Below are positions 7,017 through 15,873 of a stretch of 64,000 nt of DNA, piece by piece. Every line of letters begins with the position of its first letter. Position 1 is the stretch's first letter. The translations under genes were made by a program, and so were the position numbers. The notes beneath the pieces are model-generated. The model saw nothing but the letters and a program-made list of their open reading frames with translations. It did not search any database and had not been told where the DNA came from. The stretch lies in NCBI RefSeq assembly GCF_000156195.1, contig NZ_GG688324.1, forward strand, positions 1 to 64,000. The letters run 5' to 3'. Source of the DNA: Bacteroides finegoldii DSM 17565 (GTDB lineage: Bacteria > Bacteroidota > Bacteroidia > Bacteroidales > Bacteroidaceae).

Positions 7017-7239
7017 GTTTTATTGTTACTTTTGCATACGAAGAGTTCTTTGAAGGTTACGCAACGCGCAGAAGAATAATGCAGCAGATAACTAACTAAA
7101 TCGTAACCTATTACTATCATGAGCGATTAACATACGCTCATTTCCAATAAAATACACTCTTTTCGTAACTTCACATTGCAAATATACATGATTATTGTAA
7201 AAAAGAGATGCGGATACCATATAATCTTTTCGATTGTGT

Positions 7240-7247
7240 TATTTTTG
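7240..7247 (+). promoter_or_regulatory. -7 element of the sbcDC operon
   Basis: TATTTTTG fits TAnnTTTG and lies 31 bases before the sbcD ATG, giving a short leader. No clear -33 element is seen. Confidence 0.5.
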
Positions 7248-7278
7248 TCTCTCGTTATTAGAGATAGCTGTTAAAAAT

Positions 7279-8529
7279 ATGATACGTATATTACATACTG
7301 CCGATTGGCACTTGGGGCAAACGTTCTTCGGTTATGACCGTACAGAGGAGCATGAGGCGTTTTTAGATTGGCTGGCGGGAGAAATCCTCCGGCAGGAGAT
7401 TGATGCATTGATTATAGCCGGAGACGTGTTTGATGTTTCCAATCCTTCGGCTGCTTCCCAAAGTATATATTATCGGTTTATATACCGGGTTACGGCGGAG
7501 AATCCCAATCTGCAAATTGTGATTGTTGCCGGAAATCATGATTCGGCGGCACGTCTGGAAGCTCCTTTACCTTTGTTGCAGGCTATGAGAACAGAGGTCA
7601 GGGGAGTGGTACGTAAGTTGGAAGGCGGAGCGGTTGATTACGACCATCTATGCGTGGAACTGAAGAACCGGCAGGGAGAAGTTGAATTACTTTGTATGGC
7701 GGTTCCTTTTTTGCGTCAAGGAGACTATCCGGTAGTGCAGACAGAGGGGAATCCATATTCGGAAGGGGTTCGTGAACTTTATACGCAGCTTCTGCGAAAG
7801 TTGTGGAAACGCCGTAAGCCGAATCAGGCCATTCTTGCCATAGGTCATCTGCAAGCTACCGGTTCGGAGATTGCAGAAAAGGATTATAGTGAACGCACAG
7901 TGATAGGCGGACTGGAGTGCGTGTCACCGGAGGCTTTTCCCGAACAGATCGCTTATACGGCTCTAGGACATATTCATAAAGCGCAACGGGTATCCGGCCG
8001 GGAGAATGTACGCTATGCGGGAAGTCCGATTCCGATGTCTTTTGCCGAAAGGCATTATCATCACGGAGTGGTAATGGTGGCTTTTGACGGAGGGTGTGCG
8101 GTAGACATCCGACGGATAGAATGTCCGAAATCAATACCTTTGATAAGTGTGCCGAGCGGTGAGCCGGAATTGCCTGAAAAGATATTGGAGATGTTGGGCG
8201 AATTGCCGGAGACGGAAGGAACCGCTCCCTATCTGGAAGTGAAGGTTTTGCTGGAAGAGCCCGAACCCATGCTCCGGCAGGAGATAGAGGATGTTCTGGC
8301 GGATAAGAATTATCGCCTGGCACGCATTGTCTCTTCTTACCGTACCGGTGCGGAAAATGTGGAGAAAGAGGAGACAGACTGGAAAAAAGGATTACAGGAG
8401 ATGTCACCGTTGCAGATTGCACAGTCTGCATTTGAGAAGATTTATCAGTCAGAAATGCCGGAGGATTTGGTTGATTTGTTTCAAGAAGCCTATTTGGTTG
8501 CCACCCGTAAAGAAGAGGAGGAAAGATGA
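7279..8529 (+). CDS. sbcD: Exonuclease subunit SbcD (Mre11 family)
   Basis: 416 residues from MIRILHTADWHLGQ; the 15 codons in front belong to the leader. Metallophosphatase motifs are clear: HTADWHLG (6-13), IAGDVFD (about 58), VAGNHDS (about 95) and the later GHLQATGS and LGHIHKAQR. SbcD is the Mn-dependent nuclease subunit of SbcCD, which opens hairpins and degrades DNA ends in replication and repair in the cytoplasm. The last four bases overlap the sbcC start (ATGA), the usual coupled order. Length and motifs are normal for the family. Confidence 0.95.
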   Translation: MIRILHTADWHLGQTFFGYDRTEEHEAFLDWLAGEILRQEIDALIIAGDVFDVSNPSAASQSIYYRFIYRVTAENPNLQIVIVAGNHDSAARLEAPLPLLQAMRTEVRGVVRKLEGGAVDYDHLCVELKNRQGEVELLCMAVPFLRQGDYPVVQTEGNPYSEGVRELYTQLLRKLWKRRKPNQAILAIGHLQATGSEIAEKDYSERTVIGGLECVSPEAFPEQIAYTALGHIHKAQRVSGRENVRYAGSPIPMSFAERHYHHGVVMVAFDGGCAVDIRRIECPKSIPLISVPSGEPELPEKILEMLGELPETEGTAPYLEVKVLLEEPEPMLRQEIEDVLADKNYRLARIVSSYRTGAENVEKEETDWKKGLQEMSPLQIAQSAFEKIYQSEMPEDLVDLFQEAYLVATRKEEEER

Positions 8530-11393
8530 AAATATTAGCTATACGATTGAAGAATCTTACTTCCATTGAAGGGACGGTGGAAGTGGATTTCACCGCTGAG
8601 CCATTGTGCTCGGCTGGTATATTCGCTATTTCTGGTCCTACGGGAGCGGGAAAGTCAACCTTGTTGGACGCGTTATGTCTGGCGTTGTATGATAAAGCGC
8701 CCCGTTTCGCCGCTTCGGTGGAAAGTGTGAATCTGGCGGATGTAGGGGATAACCGGATTAATCAGTCCGATGTGCGTAACCTGTTGCGTCGTGGCACAAG
8801 TGACGGTTATGCAGAAGTTGATTTTCTGGGAGTAGACGGACACCGTTACCGCTCTTGTTGGTCGGTGAGACGTACACGGAATAAAGTGAGCGGCTCTTTG
8901 CAGCCGCAAATGATGGAGGTGAAGGAGCTGGATACGGGGAAAGAATTTCAAGGGACGAAAAAGGAGTTGCTGGCGCAATTGGTTGAGTTGATCGGGTTGA
9001 CGTATGAGCAGTTTACCCGTACCGTATTGTTAGCTCAGAATGACTTTGCCACTTTCTTGAAATCTAAAGGAGCGGCTAAGGCGGAGTTACTTGAAAAACT
9101 GACGGGGACCGGAGTGTATTCTTTCATTTCGCAGGAAGTGTTTGCCCGGAATAAGGCAGCGCAGGAAGAGGTAGCTTTGATTCATAATAAGATGAGTGTG
9201 ATTGAATTGATTCCGGAAGAGGAACAGCTTGCCTTGCAGAAAGAAAAAGAGTTGTTGGCTGAAAAGCGTTCGGAAGGAATCAAATTGCTGGCGGAACAGA
9301 ATGCGCAGTTGAATGTTGTACGTTCATTGAAGACGCAAGAGGAGCTCCGGACAAAGAAGCAGAAAGAGGAACAAGGAGAACAGGCCAGACTAAAGACCGC
9401 TTTGGACATATTGGCCTCGCAGGAGGAAGGTTTGGTTCGTTTCAAAGCCCAATGGGAAGCTATACAGCCAGACTTGAAGCGAGCCCGTCAACTGGATGTG
9501 CAGATACAGTCCCAACAAGAGGGCTATATACAGTCTCAACAACTATTGCAGGCAGCCCGCAAGCAGGTGCAGGAGCAGGACAAGAGAAAACGGATGGTTG
9601 AGGAACAGTTGCATTTGTCTTATCAGACCTTACGTCGTCTATTGAATGTTGCAGGGACGGAAGACAGTCTGCGTCTTGAACAGGTGGAAGAAACGTTACG
9701 GCAGGAAGAGGGAAATTTGTCTGCCGGAATAGAAACGAACGAAAAACGCCTGGAGCGGTTGAATGCTTTCGGATATCCGTCGTTAGCTGAAGAACAGGTC
9801 AAGTTGCAGAAAGAATTGGCACGTCAGCAGAATATCCGGCAATTGACGGAAGCGTTGAAGAAGGCGATGTCGGAAATAGAGCATTTGGAAAAAGAGGCGG
9901 CAGATTGTTCGAAGGAGCTTTCGGAACGGGAAGTTGCCTTGAAAACAGTACAACGTCTTTATGAAAACGCCCGCATGGCGGTAGGGAAGGATGTGAAAGC
10001 TTTGAGGCGGCAGTTGGAGGAAGGAGAAGCCTGTCCGGTTTGTGGTAGTACTTCGCATCCGTATCATCGGGAACAGGAAGTGGTGGATACTCTTTTCCGG
10101 AATATGGAGCAGGAGTATAATGCGGCAACAGCGGTTTATCAGCAGGTGAACAACCGGAGCATTGCCTTGCAACGTGATTTGGCACATCAGAAGATGATTG
10201 CGGGGCAGGTACGTGAACAATTGTCGGCTTTCCAAAAAGAAAGCACCGACACCGGAAATGAGGAACAGATACAACAACGCTTGGGAGAACTGGCGAAGCT
10301 TATTTTAGAATACCGTAATCTGTATGCGGAATGGCAGCGGGGTGATGAAGAGATAAAGAAGCTGCGTTCGCATTATGAAGCCTTGCGTGAGAATGTTTCC
10401 CGATGCCGTTTAGCCATGCAAAAGGTATCGGCTGCCAATGAACAGTCGGTGCTATTACAGAATGCCGCGATTGCCGAACAAAAGCGTTTTGAGGTGATAG
10501 AGAAAGCATTGGATACACTTCGTCGGGAACGTTCGGGCTTATTGAAAGGAAAGAGTGCCGATGAGGCGGAAGCCGCCGTAGCAAGGCGGGAAGGAGAATT
10601 GAATCTGGCGTTGGAGAAAGCCCGTAAGGAGGTAGAGACGGCTCAAAACGGACTTTCCGGCTTGCAAGGAGAGCTGAAACAGATTGCTTCGTCTATTGAA
10701 GAGTTGCAAGTGCGGCAGAAGCAAATTGAATTCCCCGAACAGCTTCCGGAAGCAATAAAGAAACAACAGGAGGAGAATCTGAATACGGAACGCAGCCTTT
10801 CCATTATTGAAGCCCGTTTGTTGCAGCAGGCTAAGAATAAAGCGGCGGTGGAGCAGATAGCAAAAGAACTTTCAGAGAAACAATCGGTTGCCGACCGTTG
10901 GGCAAAGTTGAATAAGCTGATTGGCAGTGCAGATGGAGCAAAATTCAAAGTCATAGCGCAAAGTTATACCTTGAATCTGTTATTGCTTCATGCCAACAAA
11001 CATTTGTCTTATCTTTCCAAACGCTATAAATTGCAACAGGTTCCCGGTACATTGGCCTTGCAGGTTGTCGACTGTGATATGTGTGATGAGATACGAACGG
11101 TTTATTCCCTTTCCGGAGGCGAATCATTCTTAATCTCGCTGGCATTGGCATTGGGATTGTCATCTTTATCCAGCAATAATTTGAAGGTGGAGTCGCTTTT
11201 CATAGACGAAGGGTTCGGATCTTTGGATGCGGAAAGCCTGCGTACGGCTATGGAAGCATTGGAGCAACTGCAAATGCAGGGAAGAAAAATAGGCGTGATC
11301 TCTCATGTGCAGGAAATGAGCGAACGGATTTCCGTTCAAGTGCAGGTACACAAGAAAGTGAATGGAAAGAGTGTGCTTAGTGTTGTAGGATAA
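8526..11393 (+). CDS. sbcC: Exonuclease subunit SbcC (Rad50 family ATPase)
   Basis: 955 residues. Walker A is GPTGAGKST (37-45). Long coiled-coil arms rich in Glu, Gln, Leu and Lys fill about 190-480 and 520-800. The zinc hook CPVC is at 503-506. The ABC signature SLSGGESF is near 862, Walker B SLFIDEGFGSLD near 895, and a C-terminal GRKIGVISHVQEM follows. It is the SMC-like ATPase partner of SbcD; the complex tethers and processes DNA ends and palindromes. Its stop codon lies inside a terminator hairpin, so the operon ends here. Confidence 0.95.
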   Translation: MKILAIRLKNLTSIEGTVEVDFTAEPLCSAGIFAISGPTGAGKSTLLDALCLALYDKAPRFAASVESVNLADVGDNRINQSDVRNLLRRGTSDGYAEVDFLGVDGHRYRSCWSVRRTRNKVSGSLQPQMMEVKELDTGKEFQGTKKELLAQLVELIGLTYEQFTRTVLLAQNDFATFLKSKGAAKAELLEKLTGTGVYSFISQEVFARNKAAQEEVALIHNKMSVIELIPEEEQLALQKEKELLAEKRSEGIKLLAEQNAQLNVVRSLKTQEELRTKKQKEEQGEQARLKTALDILASQEEGLVRFKAQWEAIQPDLKRARQLDVQIQSQQEGYIQSQQLLQAARKQVQEQDKRKRMVEEQLHLSYQTLRRLLNVAGTEDSLRLEQVEETLRQEEGNLSAGIETNEKRLERLNAFGYPSLAEEQVKLQKELARQQNIRQLTEALKKAMSEIEHLEKEAADCSKELSEREVALKTVQRLYENARMAVGKDVKALRRQLEEGEACPVCGSTSHPYHREQEVVDTLFRNMEQEYNAATAVYQQVNNRSIALQRDLAHQKMIAGQVREQLSAFQKESTDTGNEEQIQQRLGELAKLILEYRNLYAEWQRGDEEIKKLRSHYEALRENVSRCRLAMQKVSAANEQSVLLQNAAIAEQKRFEVIEKALDTLRRERSGLLKGKSADEAEAAVARREGELNLALEKARKEVETAQNGLSGLQGELKQIASSIEELQVRQKQIEFPEQLPEAIKKQQEENLNTERSLSIIEARLLQQAKNKAAVEQIAKELSEKQSVADRWAKLNKLIGSADGAKFKVIAQSYTLNLLLLHANKHLSYLSKRYKLQQVPGTLALQVVDCDMCDEIRTVYSLSGGESFLISLALALGLSSLSSNNLKVESLFIDEGFGSLDAESLRTAMEALEQLQMQGRKIGVISHVQEMSERISVQVQVHKKVNGKSVLSVVG

Positions 11394-11404
11394 GCACACT
11401 CTTT
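11366..11404. terminator. Terminator hairpin overlapping the sbcC stop codon
   Basis: AAAGAGTGTGCTTA (11366-11379) and its perfect complement (11391-11404) form a 14-bp stem with an 11-base loop. The sbcC TAA is at the foot of the right arm. It separates two converging genes and could serve both. Confidence 0.7.
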
Positions 11405-11412
11405 CCTCTTTA

Positions 11413-11988
11413 TTATCTGAATTCGTTTAATTCGTTCAGATTCTTTTTGATTTCGTGGATACGGTTTAGGAACTTCTTGCGGTAAATCCATAAGATCAGT
11501 CCTAGACCGCCTCCCCATAACAGGACAAAAAAGGAAATCATGCCTATACCGTATTGCCATACTTGCCAGTAAATGAATGAAAGAACAGCCAATACCAGAA
11601 GGAAAAAGATGGCAAACAGACGCTCTCTGATGGTCCATCGGTGGATGCGGTTGACACGGCTGATTACTTCTATCAAAGGCATTTCGTCTATTCGGGTCCG
11701 TTGGAGGTAGCGGGTAGTGACGATATCCCAGCAAAGTGCGGGAATCCAGGCTAGAAGGATAATGATATAGATAGGGTTCAGCCTGTTGTGCAACAGGACT
11801 TCCGCCAGGAACAGGATCAGTATCGGCAGGGAAATCAGAATCAGCTTTATGTTCAGATTGGCAATGGCATGAATGCCCTTGCCGGTATGTCCCAGCAATT
11901 TCGAAAGTTCCTCTTCTTTAATGAGCTCTTTGTCTTTCAGGTGCTCATCGAGTGCATTCCAGGATTTCTTCAATTCTTCCAGTTCCAT
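11413..11988 (-). CDS. Membrane protein paired with an ECF sigma factor
   Basis: 191 residues. The N-terminal 45 residues are charged and cytoplasm-like (ELEELKKSWNALDEHLKDKEL). Four hydrophobic segments follow: about 46-64, 72-88, 124-140 and 144-166. It begins six bases after the stop of the ECF sigma gene, so the two are co-transcribed. Its place suggests a membrane partner or anti-sigma-like regulator of that sigma factor, but it has no recognised anti-sigma domain; that role is inference from context. Confidence 0.7.
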   Translation of the reverse strand: MELEELKKSWNALDEHLKDKELIKEEELSKLLGHTGKGIHAIANLNIKLILISLPILILFLAEVLLHNRLNPIYIIILLAWIPALCWDIVTTRYLQRTRIDEMPLIEVISRVNRIHRWTIRERLFAIFFLLVLAVLSFIYWQVWQYGIGMISFFVLLWGGGLGLILWIYRKKFLNRIHEIKKNLNELNEFR

Positions 11989-11994
11989 ATATCT

Positions 11995-12507
11995 TTAGTC
12001 TTCCTTTTTCATTTTTTTTAGTTTGTCTTTGATGCGGCTTAACTTGGTAGCCACATTCGTTACCGTCAGTCCGGTAATCTCCGCAATCTCCTCGTAACTC
12101 TTCTCTTCGAGATAGAGCAGGATGATGGATTTGTCGAGTTGCCCCAATTGATTGATCATCCGGTAAAGCTGTTTCAGCATTTCATTGACCGGATCATGCG
12201 CTTCGATACTCCAGTCAATCTCTTTGGTGAGGCTGACAATTTCCGGTATATTCTTTTCCTTGCGATAAAAACTGATGCAGGTGTTGAGGGCAATACGATA
12301 AATCCATGTCGATATTTTACACTCTTTCCTGTATTTTGGATAGGCTTTCCAAAGGTTCAGCACAACATCCTGGTAAAGGTCGTTGAGAGGGGCATTGGGA
12401 TTGGCGTACAGATAACACACCTTATAGATCACCCGTTCATATTCACGGATGACTGACAAGAATTCTTGTTCAACAGGTCTGTCTGTTTCTGCCGACTGTT
12501 CCCTCAT
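11995..12507 (-). CDS. ECF-type RNA polymerase sigma factor
   Basis: 170 residues. Sigma region 2 is visible at about 20-90 (YERVIYKVCYLYA, DLYQDVVLNLWKAYPKY, ISTWIYRIALNTCISFYRK). Region 4 is at about 125-168 with the helix-turn-helix SYEEIAEITGLTVTNVATKLSRIKDKLKK. There is no region 1 or 3, as in group 4 (ECF) sigma factors. It would steer RNA polymerase to a small set of promoters under an extracytoplasmic signal. It lies six bases after the MetH-reactivation gene and directly before the membrane protein. No FecR-type anti-sigma gene is next to it. Confidence 0.9.
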   Translation of the reverse strand: MREQSAETDRPVEQEFLSVIREYERVIYKVCYLYANPNAPLNDLYQDVVLNLWKAYPKYRKECKISTWIYRIALNTCISFYRKEKNIPEIVSLTKEIDWSIEAHDPVNEMLKQLYRMINQLGQLDKSIILLYLEEKSYEEIAEITGLTVTNVATKLSRIKDKLKKMKKED

Positions 12508-12512
12508 GAGCG

Positions 12513-13424
12513 TTATTGTAAATTGGCAGCCAGGAATTTGCGTATCTCTGCCACACTCTTATTCCGGCGGCGGGCATAATCTTCGAGTTGGTCTTCTCCA
12601 ATCTTCCCTACTGAAAAATATTCGGAAGCCGGATGTGAGAACATAAGTCCGCAGACGGACGCGTGAGGATACATTGCTCCGTTTTCGGTCAGTGAGATAC
12701 CTATCCGTTTCATATCCAATAGTTCGTCCAATAGGAAATTGACGGATTGGTCGGGCAAAGACGGATAACCGACCGCCGGACGAATACCTTGATATTTTTC
12801 AACTAGCAAATCCTCAATGCTTAAATTCTCATCTTTCGCATATCCCCATACTTCTTTTCGTACATACTCATGCATCTTTTCCGTAGCAGCTTCAGCCAGA
12901 CGGTCGGAAAGAGTTTGGACAAGCAAATGTTTGTAGGGATCTTGCTCGTAAAGCCCTTCCATATCCGCATCGATGGAAGCGGCGAAAGCGCCGATCGTAT
13001 CGGCTATGCCGGAAGATGACGGGCGCACAAAGTCACTTAAACAAAGGAATGGACTGCCGTCTCTTTTAGGTGTTTGCTGGCGGAGTAAAGGAAACGTGAT
13101 GTATTGGTTTTGTTCCTTTTCAATCACCAGATTGTCTCCGTCGGAGTTTGCTTTACAGAGCTTGAAGATTGTCTTTACTTCGTAATCCTTGTCGAGCAGA
13201 TCCAGCATACGGTTGGCCTCTTTGAAAAGCTGCATGGCTTCGGAGGCTTTATTCCGTTCTTCTTCCGGAAAAGTGGTCAGCCATACGGCACGGCAGGCAT
13301 CGCATCCGTGAATGTTGGTGATAGCCGCGAAACGCGGTTGGAACCCCCATGCGTGGAAAAAGTAAATCCAGTTGATGTAGGGGGCGACCGTATGTATTTT
13401 ATAAGATAAGACTGTAGGTTGCAT
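12513..13424 (-). CDS. Free-standing MetH reactivation-domain protein
   Basis: 303 residues from MQPTVLSYKIHTVAPYINW. The C-terminal two thirds is the vitamin B12-dependent methionine synthase activation domain. The S-adenosylmethionine-binding motif RPAVGYP is at 215-221, followed by SLPDQS and the conserved YPHASVCGLMFSHP. In E. coli this domain is the last part of MetH and reductively methylates oxidised cobalamin. Here it is a separate protein, as in other Bacteroides whose MetH lacks the domain (memory). The N-terminal 100 residues, with CDACRAVWL, are not recognised. It follows pyrC by 36 bases in the same direction. Confidence 0.85.
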   Translation of the reverse strand: MQPTVLSYKIHTVAPYINWIYFFHAWGFQPRFAAITNIHGCDACRAVWLTTFPEEERNKASEAMQLFKEANRMLDLLDKDYEVKTIFKLCKANSDGDNLVIEKEQNQYITFPLLRQQTPKRDGSPFLCLSDFVRPSSSGIADTIGAFAASIDADMEGLYEQDPYKHLLVQTLSDRLAEAATEKMHEYVRKEVWGYAKDENLSIEDLLVEKYQGIRPAVGYPSLPDQSVNFLLDELLDMKRIGISLTENGAMYPHASVCGLMFSHPASEYFSVGKIGEDQLEDYARRRNKSVAEIRKFLAANLQ

Positions 13425-13460
13425 AATGTGGCTTGTTTTTCTGTTTGAGAAATTCACTTA

Positions 13461-14798
13461 CTATCTGAACCTTAACTCTTGTCCACGATAGTTCTCGTCT
13501 ATCTCTCCGTTATTACATAGCAGATGCCCGTTTGCAAAAGTCTTTTCTACTCTCCAATTGAATGTATGTCCCTCCAACGGGCTCCATTTGCATTTACTTA
13601 AAATGCAGTCTGCCGTTACCGTCCAATTGCTGTCCGGACGTACTAACACAAGGTCTGCCTGATAACCTTTCCGGATGAATCCCCGATTCTGTATTTCGTA
13701 CATTTGGGCAGGAGCATGAGCCATCTTTTCTACCACTTTCTCTATTGTAAATACTCCTTTGTCCACTAGTTCCAGCATACTGACCAGTGAAAACTGAATC
13801 ATTGGCATTCCCGACATTGCTTTCAATGCTCCTCCTTCTTTCTCGCTTAGTAGGTGCGGAGCGTGGTCTGTTGCGATGGCGTCTATCAAACCGCTATTGA
13901 CAGCCTCCTGCAGGGCCTTCCGGTCTTTTGCTGTTTTGATGGCGGGGTTGCATTTGATGCGTGCGCCCAGTGTCCGGTAATCTTCCTCTGTGAAAAGCAG
14001 ATGAGAAACACAGGCTTCTGCCGTGATTCGTTTTTGTGACAGAGGAGCGTTTGAGAACAGACTGAGTTCTTTGGCAGTAGAGATGTGCATGATATGCAGG
14101 CGGGCATTTGTTTCACGTGCCAGTTGTATCGCCAGCTCCGAAGAACGGTAACAGGCTTCCTCCGAACGTAGGAGCGGATGAAGGGACAGCGGGGCATCTT
14201 CTCCGTACTCTTTCTTAAATTTATCCGTATTTTCTTTGATGATTCCCTGATCTTCACAATGGGCGGCGATAAGCAAATCGGTACCGCCAAAGATATTGCG
14301 CAGACTGGCCATCCGGTCTACCAGCATATTACCGGTACTTGAACCCATGAACAGTTTAACGCCACAGACACGGTGTTTGTCCAACTTTGCAAACTGAGTG
14401 TAATTGTTGTTGGTTGCTCCGAAATAACAGGAATAGTTGACGGCGGATTTCTCGCTTAATAAAGCGAATTTCTCATCAAGAGCTTCCAAAGTGGTAGTCT
14501 GTGGATTGGTATTCGGCATATCCATGATTGAGGTGACGCCACCCGCCGCAGCAGCACGGCTTTCGGTGATAATATCCGCCTTATGGGTAAGACCGGGATC
14601 GCGGAAGTGTACGTGCTCGTCAATGGCACCCGGCAAAAGATAACATCCGGTTGCATCTATTATTTCATCACAGGGGGCAGACGCTTTTTCTTCACCAACC
14701 AATATCTCGGCGATTTTCTCGTCTTCAATCACAACCGAACCCGGAACAGTTCTTCCTTCGTTGACAATAATGGCATTTTGAATCAGTGTACGTTTCAT
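13461..14798 (-). CDS. pyrC: Dihydroorotase
   Basis: 445 residues, class I type. Metal-site histidines sit in DEHVHFRDPG (His62, His64). Further motifs are GVKLFMGSSTGNMLVD, AAHCEDQ, LHIMHIS and IATDHAPHLL, with the catalytic Asp in the last. It closes carbamoyl-aspartate to dihydroorotate, the third step of pyrimidine synthesis, in the cytoplasm. The ATG overlaps the TGA of the glycosyltransferase gene (14795-14798), so translation is coupled. Length is normal for the DHOase subfamily with an amidohydrolase barrel plus composite beta domain. Confidence 0.93.
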   Translation of the reverse strand: MKRTLIQNAIIVNEGRTVPGSVVIEDEKIAEILVGEEKASAPCDEIIDATGCYLLPGAIDEHVHFRDPGLTHKADIITESRAAAAGGVTSIMDMPNTNPQTTTLEALDEKFALLSEKSAVNYSCYFGATNNNYTQFAKLDKHRVCGVKLFMGSSTGNMLVDRMASLRNIFGGTDLLIAAHCEDQGIIKENTDKFKKEYGEDAPLSLHPLLRSEEACYRSSELAIQLARETNARLHIMHISTAKELSLFSNAPLSQKRITAEACVSHLLFTEEDYRTLGARIKCNPAIKTAKDRKALQEAVNSGLIDAIATDHAPHLLSEKEGGALKAMSGMPMIQFSLVSMLELVDKGVFTIEKVVEKMAHAPAQMYEIQNRGFIRKGYQADLVLVRPDSNWTVTADCILSKCKWSPLEGHTFNWRVEKTFANGHLLCNNGEIDENYRGQELRFR

Positions 14799-15538
14799 TT
14801 CTTTTGCGGGAATTTATGGAACCAACTATTTACTTTTAATTTAATCACACCGAATATGGCTTCTCCAAAGATACTGCTATTCATCTTGGAAGTACCCAAT
14901 TCGCGATTGATGAATATTACCGGAACTTCAATGATTTTGAAGCCGCACTTATAAGCCGTGAATTTCATCTCAATCTGAAAGGCGTATCCTTTGAAGCGGA
15001 TGTGGTCTAAATCTATCGTTTCCAATACCTGGCGACGGTAGCAGACGAATCCGGCGGTAGTGTCGTGCACGGGGATTCCCGTGATAAACCGCACATACTT
15101 GGAAGCGAAATAGGACATGAGCACACGTCCCATCGGCCAGTTTACTACGTTTACCCCACTGACGTACCGGGAACCGATGGATACGTCGCCTCCCTGTTCC
15201 GCACAGGCCTGGTACAGACGGGGCAAATCGTTCGGATTATGGCTGAAATCGGCGTCCATCTCAAAGATATATTCGTATGTATGTTCCAATGCCCATTTGA
15301 ATCCGGTGATGTAGGCGGTTCCTAATCCTAACTTCCCTTTACGCTCGATCATAAACAAGCGTTCGGGAAACTCTTGTTGCAGGGTTTTTACAATAGTTGC
15401 CGTTCCGTCGGGCGAACCGTCTTCTATTACCAGAATATGGAATACTTTGGGAAGTCCGAAAACGGCACGGATAATATTTTCGATATTCTCTCGTTCGTTA
15501 TAAGTAGGAATAATTACAATGCTGTCTGATGTCTGCAT
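14795..15538 (-). CDS. Polyprenol-phosphate mannosyltransferase-type glycosyltransferase (GT2)
   Basis: 247 residues. GT2 motifs are VIIPTYNERENIENI (8-22), VIEDGSPDGTA (about 37-47), EMDADFSHNP (about 93-102, the DXD) and GSRYVSG. There are no C-terminal membrane segments, so it is the short soluble form of dolichol/polyprenol monophosphomannose synthase. It probably moves a sugar from a nucleotide donor onto a polyprenyl phosphate at the inner face of the inner membrane, to feed glycan or protein-glycosylation pathways. It is the first gene of a five-gene leftward operon with a promoter-like element just upstream. Confidence 0.88.
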   Translation of the reverse strand: MQTSDSIVIIPTYNERENIENIIRAVFGLPKVFHILVIEDGSPDGTATIVKTLQQEFPERLFMIERKGKLGLGTAYITGFKWALEHTYEYIFEMDADFSHNPNDLPRLYQACAEQGGDVSIGSRYVSGVNVVNWPMGRVLMSYFASKYVRFITGIPVHDTTAGFVCYRRQVLETIDLDHIRFKGYAFQIEMKFTAYKCGFKIIEVPVIFINRELGTSKMNSSIFGEAIFGVIKLKVNSWFHKFPQKK

Positions 15539-15561
15539 ATAGATACTATAATATTTAAGAG

Positions 15562-15569
15562 CAAAAGTA
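15562..15569 (-). promoter_or_regulatory. -7 element of the GT2-pyrC operon
   Basis: TACTTTTG on the minus strand fits TAnnTTTG, 24 bases before the ATG at 15538. Confidence 0.5.
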
Positions 15570-15634
15570 GTTCTTTTCCTTTAGTTATAGATGAACTAAG
15601 GAATATTTAACGTGTTCTGCGGCTCATTATGGAT

Positions 15635-15788
15635 AACTCCGTACCTCACCGGAATTAAGCCCACACCTTACGGGAGGTAAGCCCACGTCTGACTGATACT
15701 AAGCCCACGCCTGAGCGATACTGAGCCCACGCTTCACCGAGACTCAGCCCACGTCTCAATGGCGCTGAGCCCATAGCTCGGTAATTCT
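15635..15788. repeat. Seven-unit degenerate 22-bp tandem repeat
   Basis: Units of exactly 22 bases start at 15635, 15657, 15679, 15701, 15723, 15745 and 15767. Five of the seven share the core AGCCCAC near their 5' end; the last has AGCCCAT and the first is the most changed. The 3' half differs between units, but the period is kept without an indel. The array lies between the divergent GT2-pyrC operon and mfd and ends 60 bases before the mfd -7 element. There is no open frame across it. Confidence 0.8.
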
Positions 15789-15847
15789 TACTGTGTATTT
15801 CTTGATAATACTTCCATTTTTAAAGTATGTACTCCCAATCTTTTTTG

Positions 15848-15855
15848 TACTTTTG
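15848..15855 (+). promoter_or_regulatory. -7 element of mfd
   Basis: TACTTTTG fits TAnnTTTG and ends 18 bases before the mfd ATG, so the leader would be very short. Confidence 0.5.
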
Positions 15856-15873
15856 CGGTGAAATTTTATAGGT

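Larger units (their letters stand above)
6172..7239. other. Structured non-coding region upstream of the PcfJ/PcfK cluster
   Basis: More than 1 kb with no convincing gene. It holds an inverted repeat GGGAAAAT/ATTTTCCC (6352-6359, 6379-6386), the nested repeats at 6602-6688 with a 12-bp palindrome, a long hairpin at 6828-6877 and a bidirectional terminator at 6993-7016. A 37-codon frame at 6554-6667 lies inside the nested repeats and is doubtful. Such dense dyad symmetry suits a transfer origin, a regulatory RNA or an element boundary; none can be fixed from sequence alone. Confidence 0.5.

Noticed and set aside
7027..7034. TACTTTTG, a TAnnTTTG match, also near the GTAnnTTTGC core of CTnDOT-type attachment sites
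   Set aside because: No gene follows within 240 bases on the plus strand and the 10-base core does not fit exactly, so neither promoter nor attachment site can be supported.
7055..7108. GGTTACG/CGTAACC inverted pair upstream of sbcD
   Set aside because: Only 7 bp with a 40-base loop; could arise by chance.
7856..8593. Leftward 245-codon open frame across the sbcD-sbcC junction
   Set aside because: Antisense to both genes, which are certain; Pro/Ser-rich translation.
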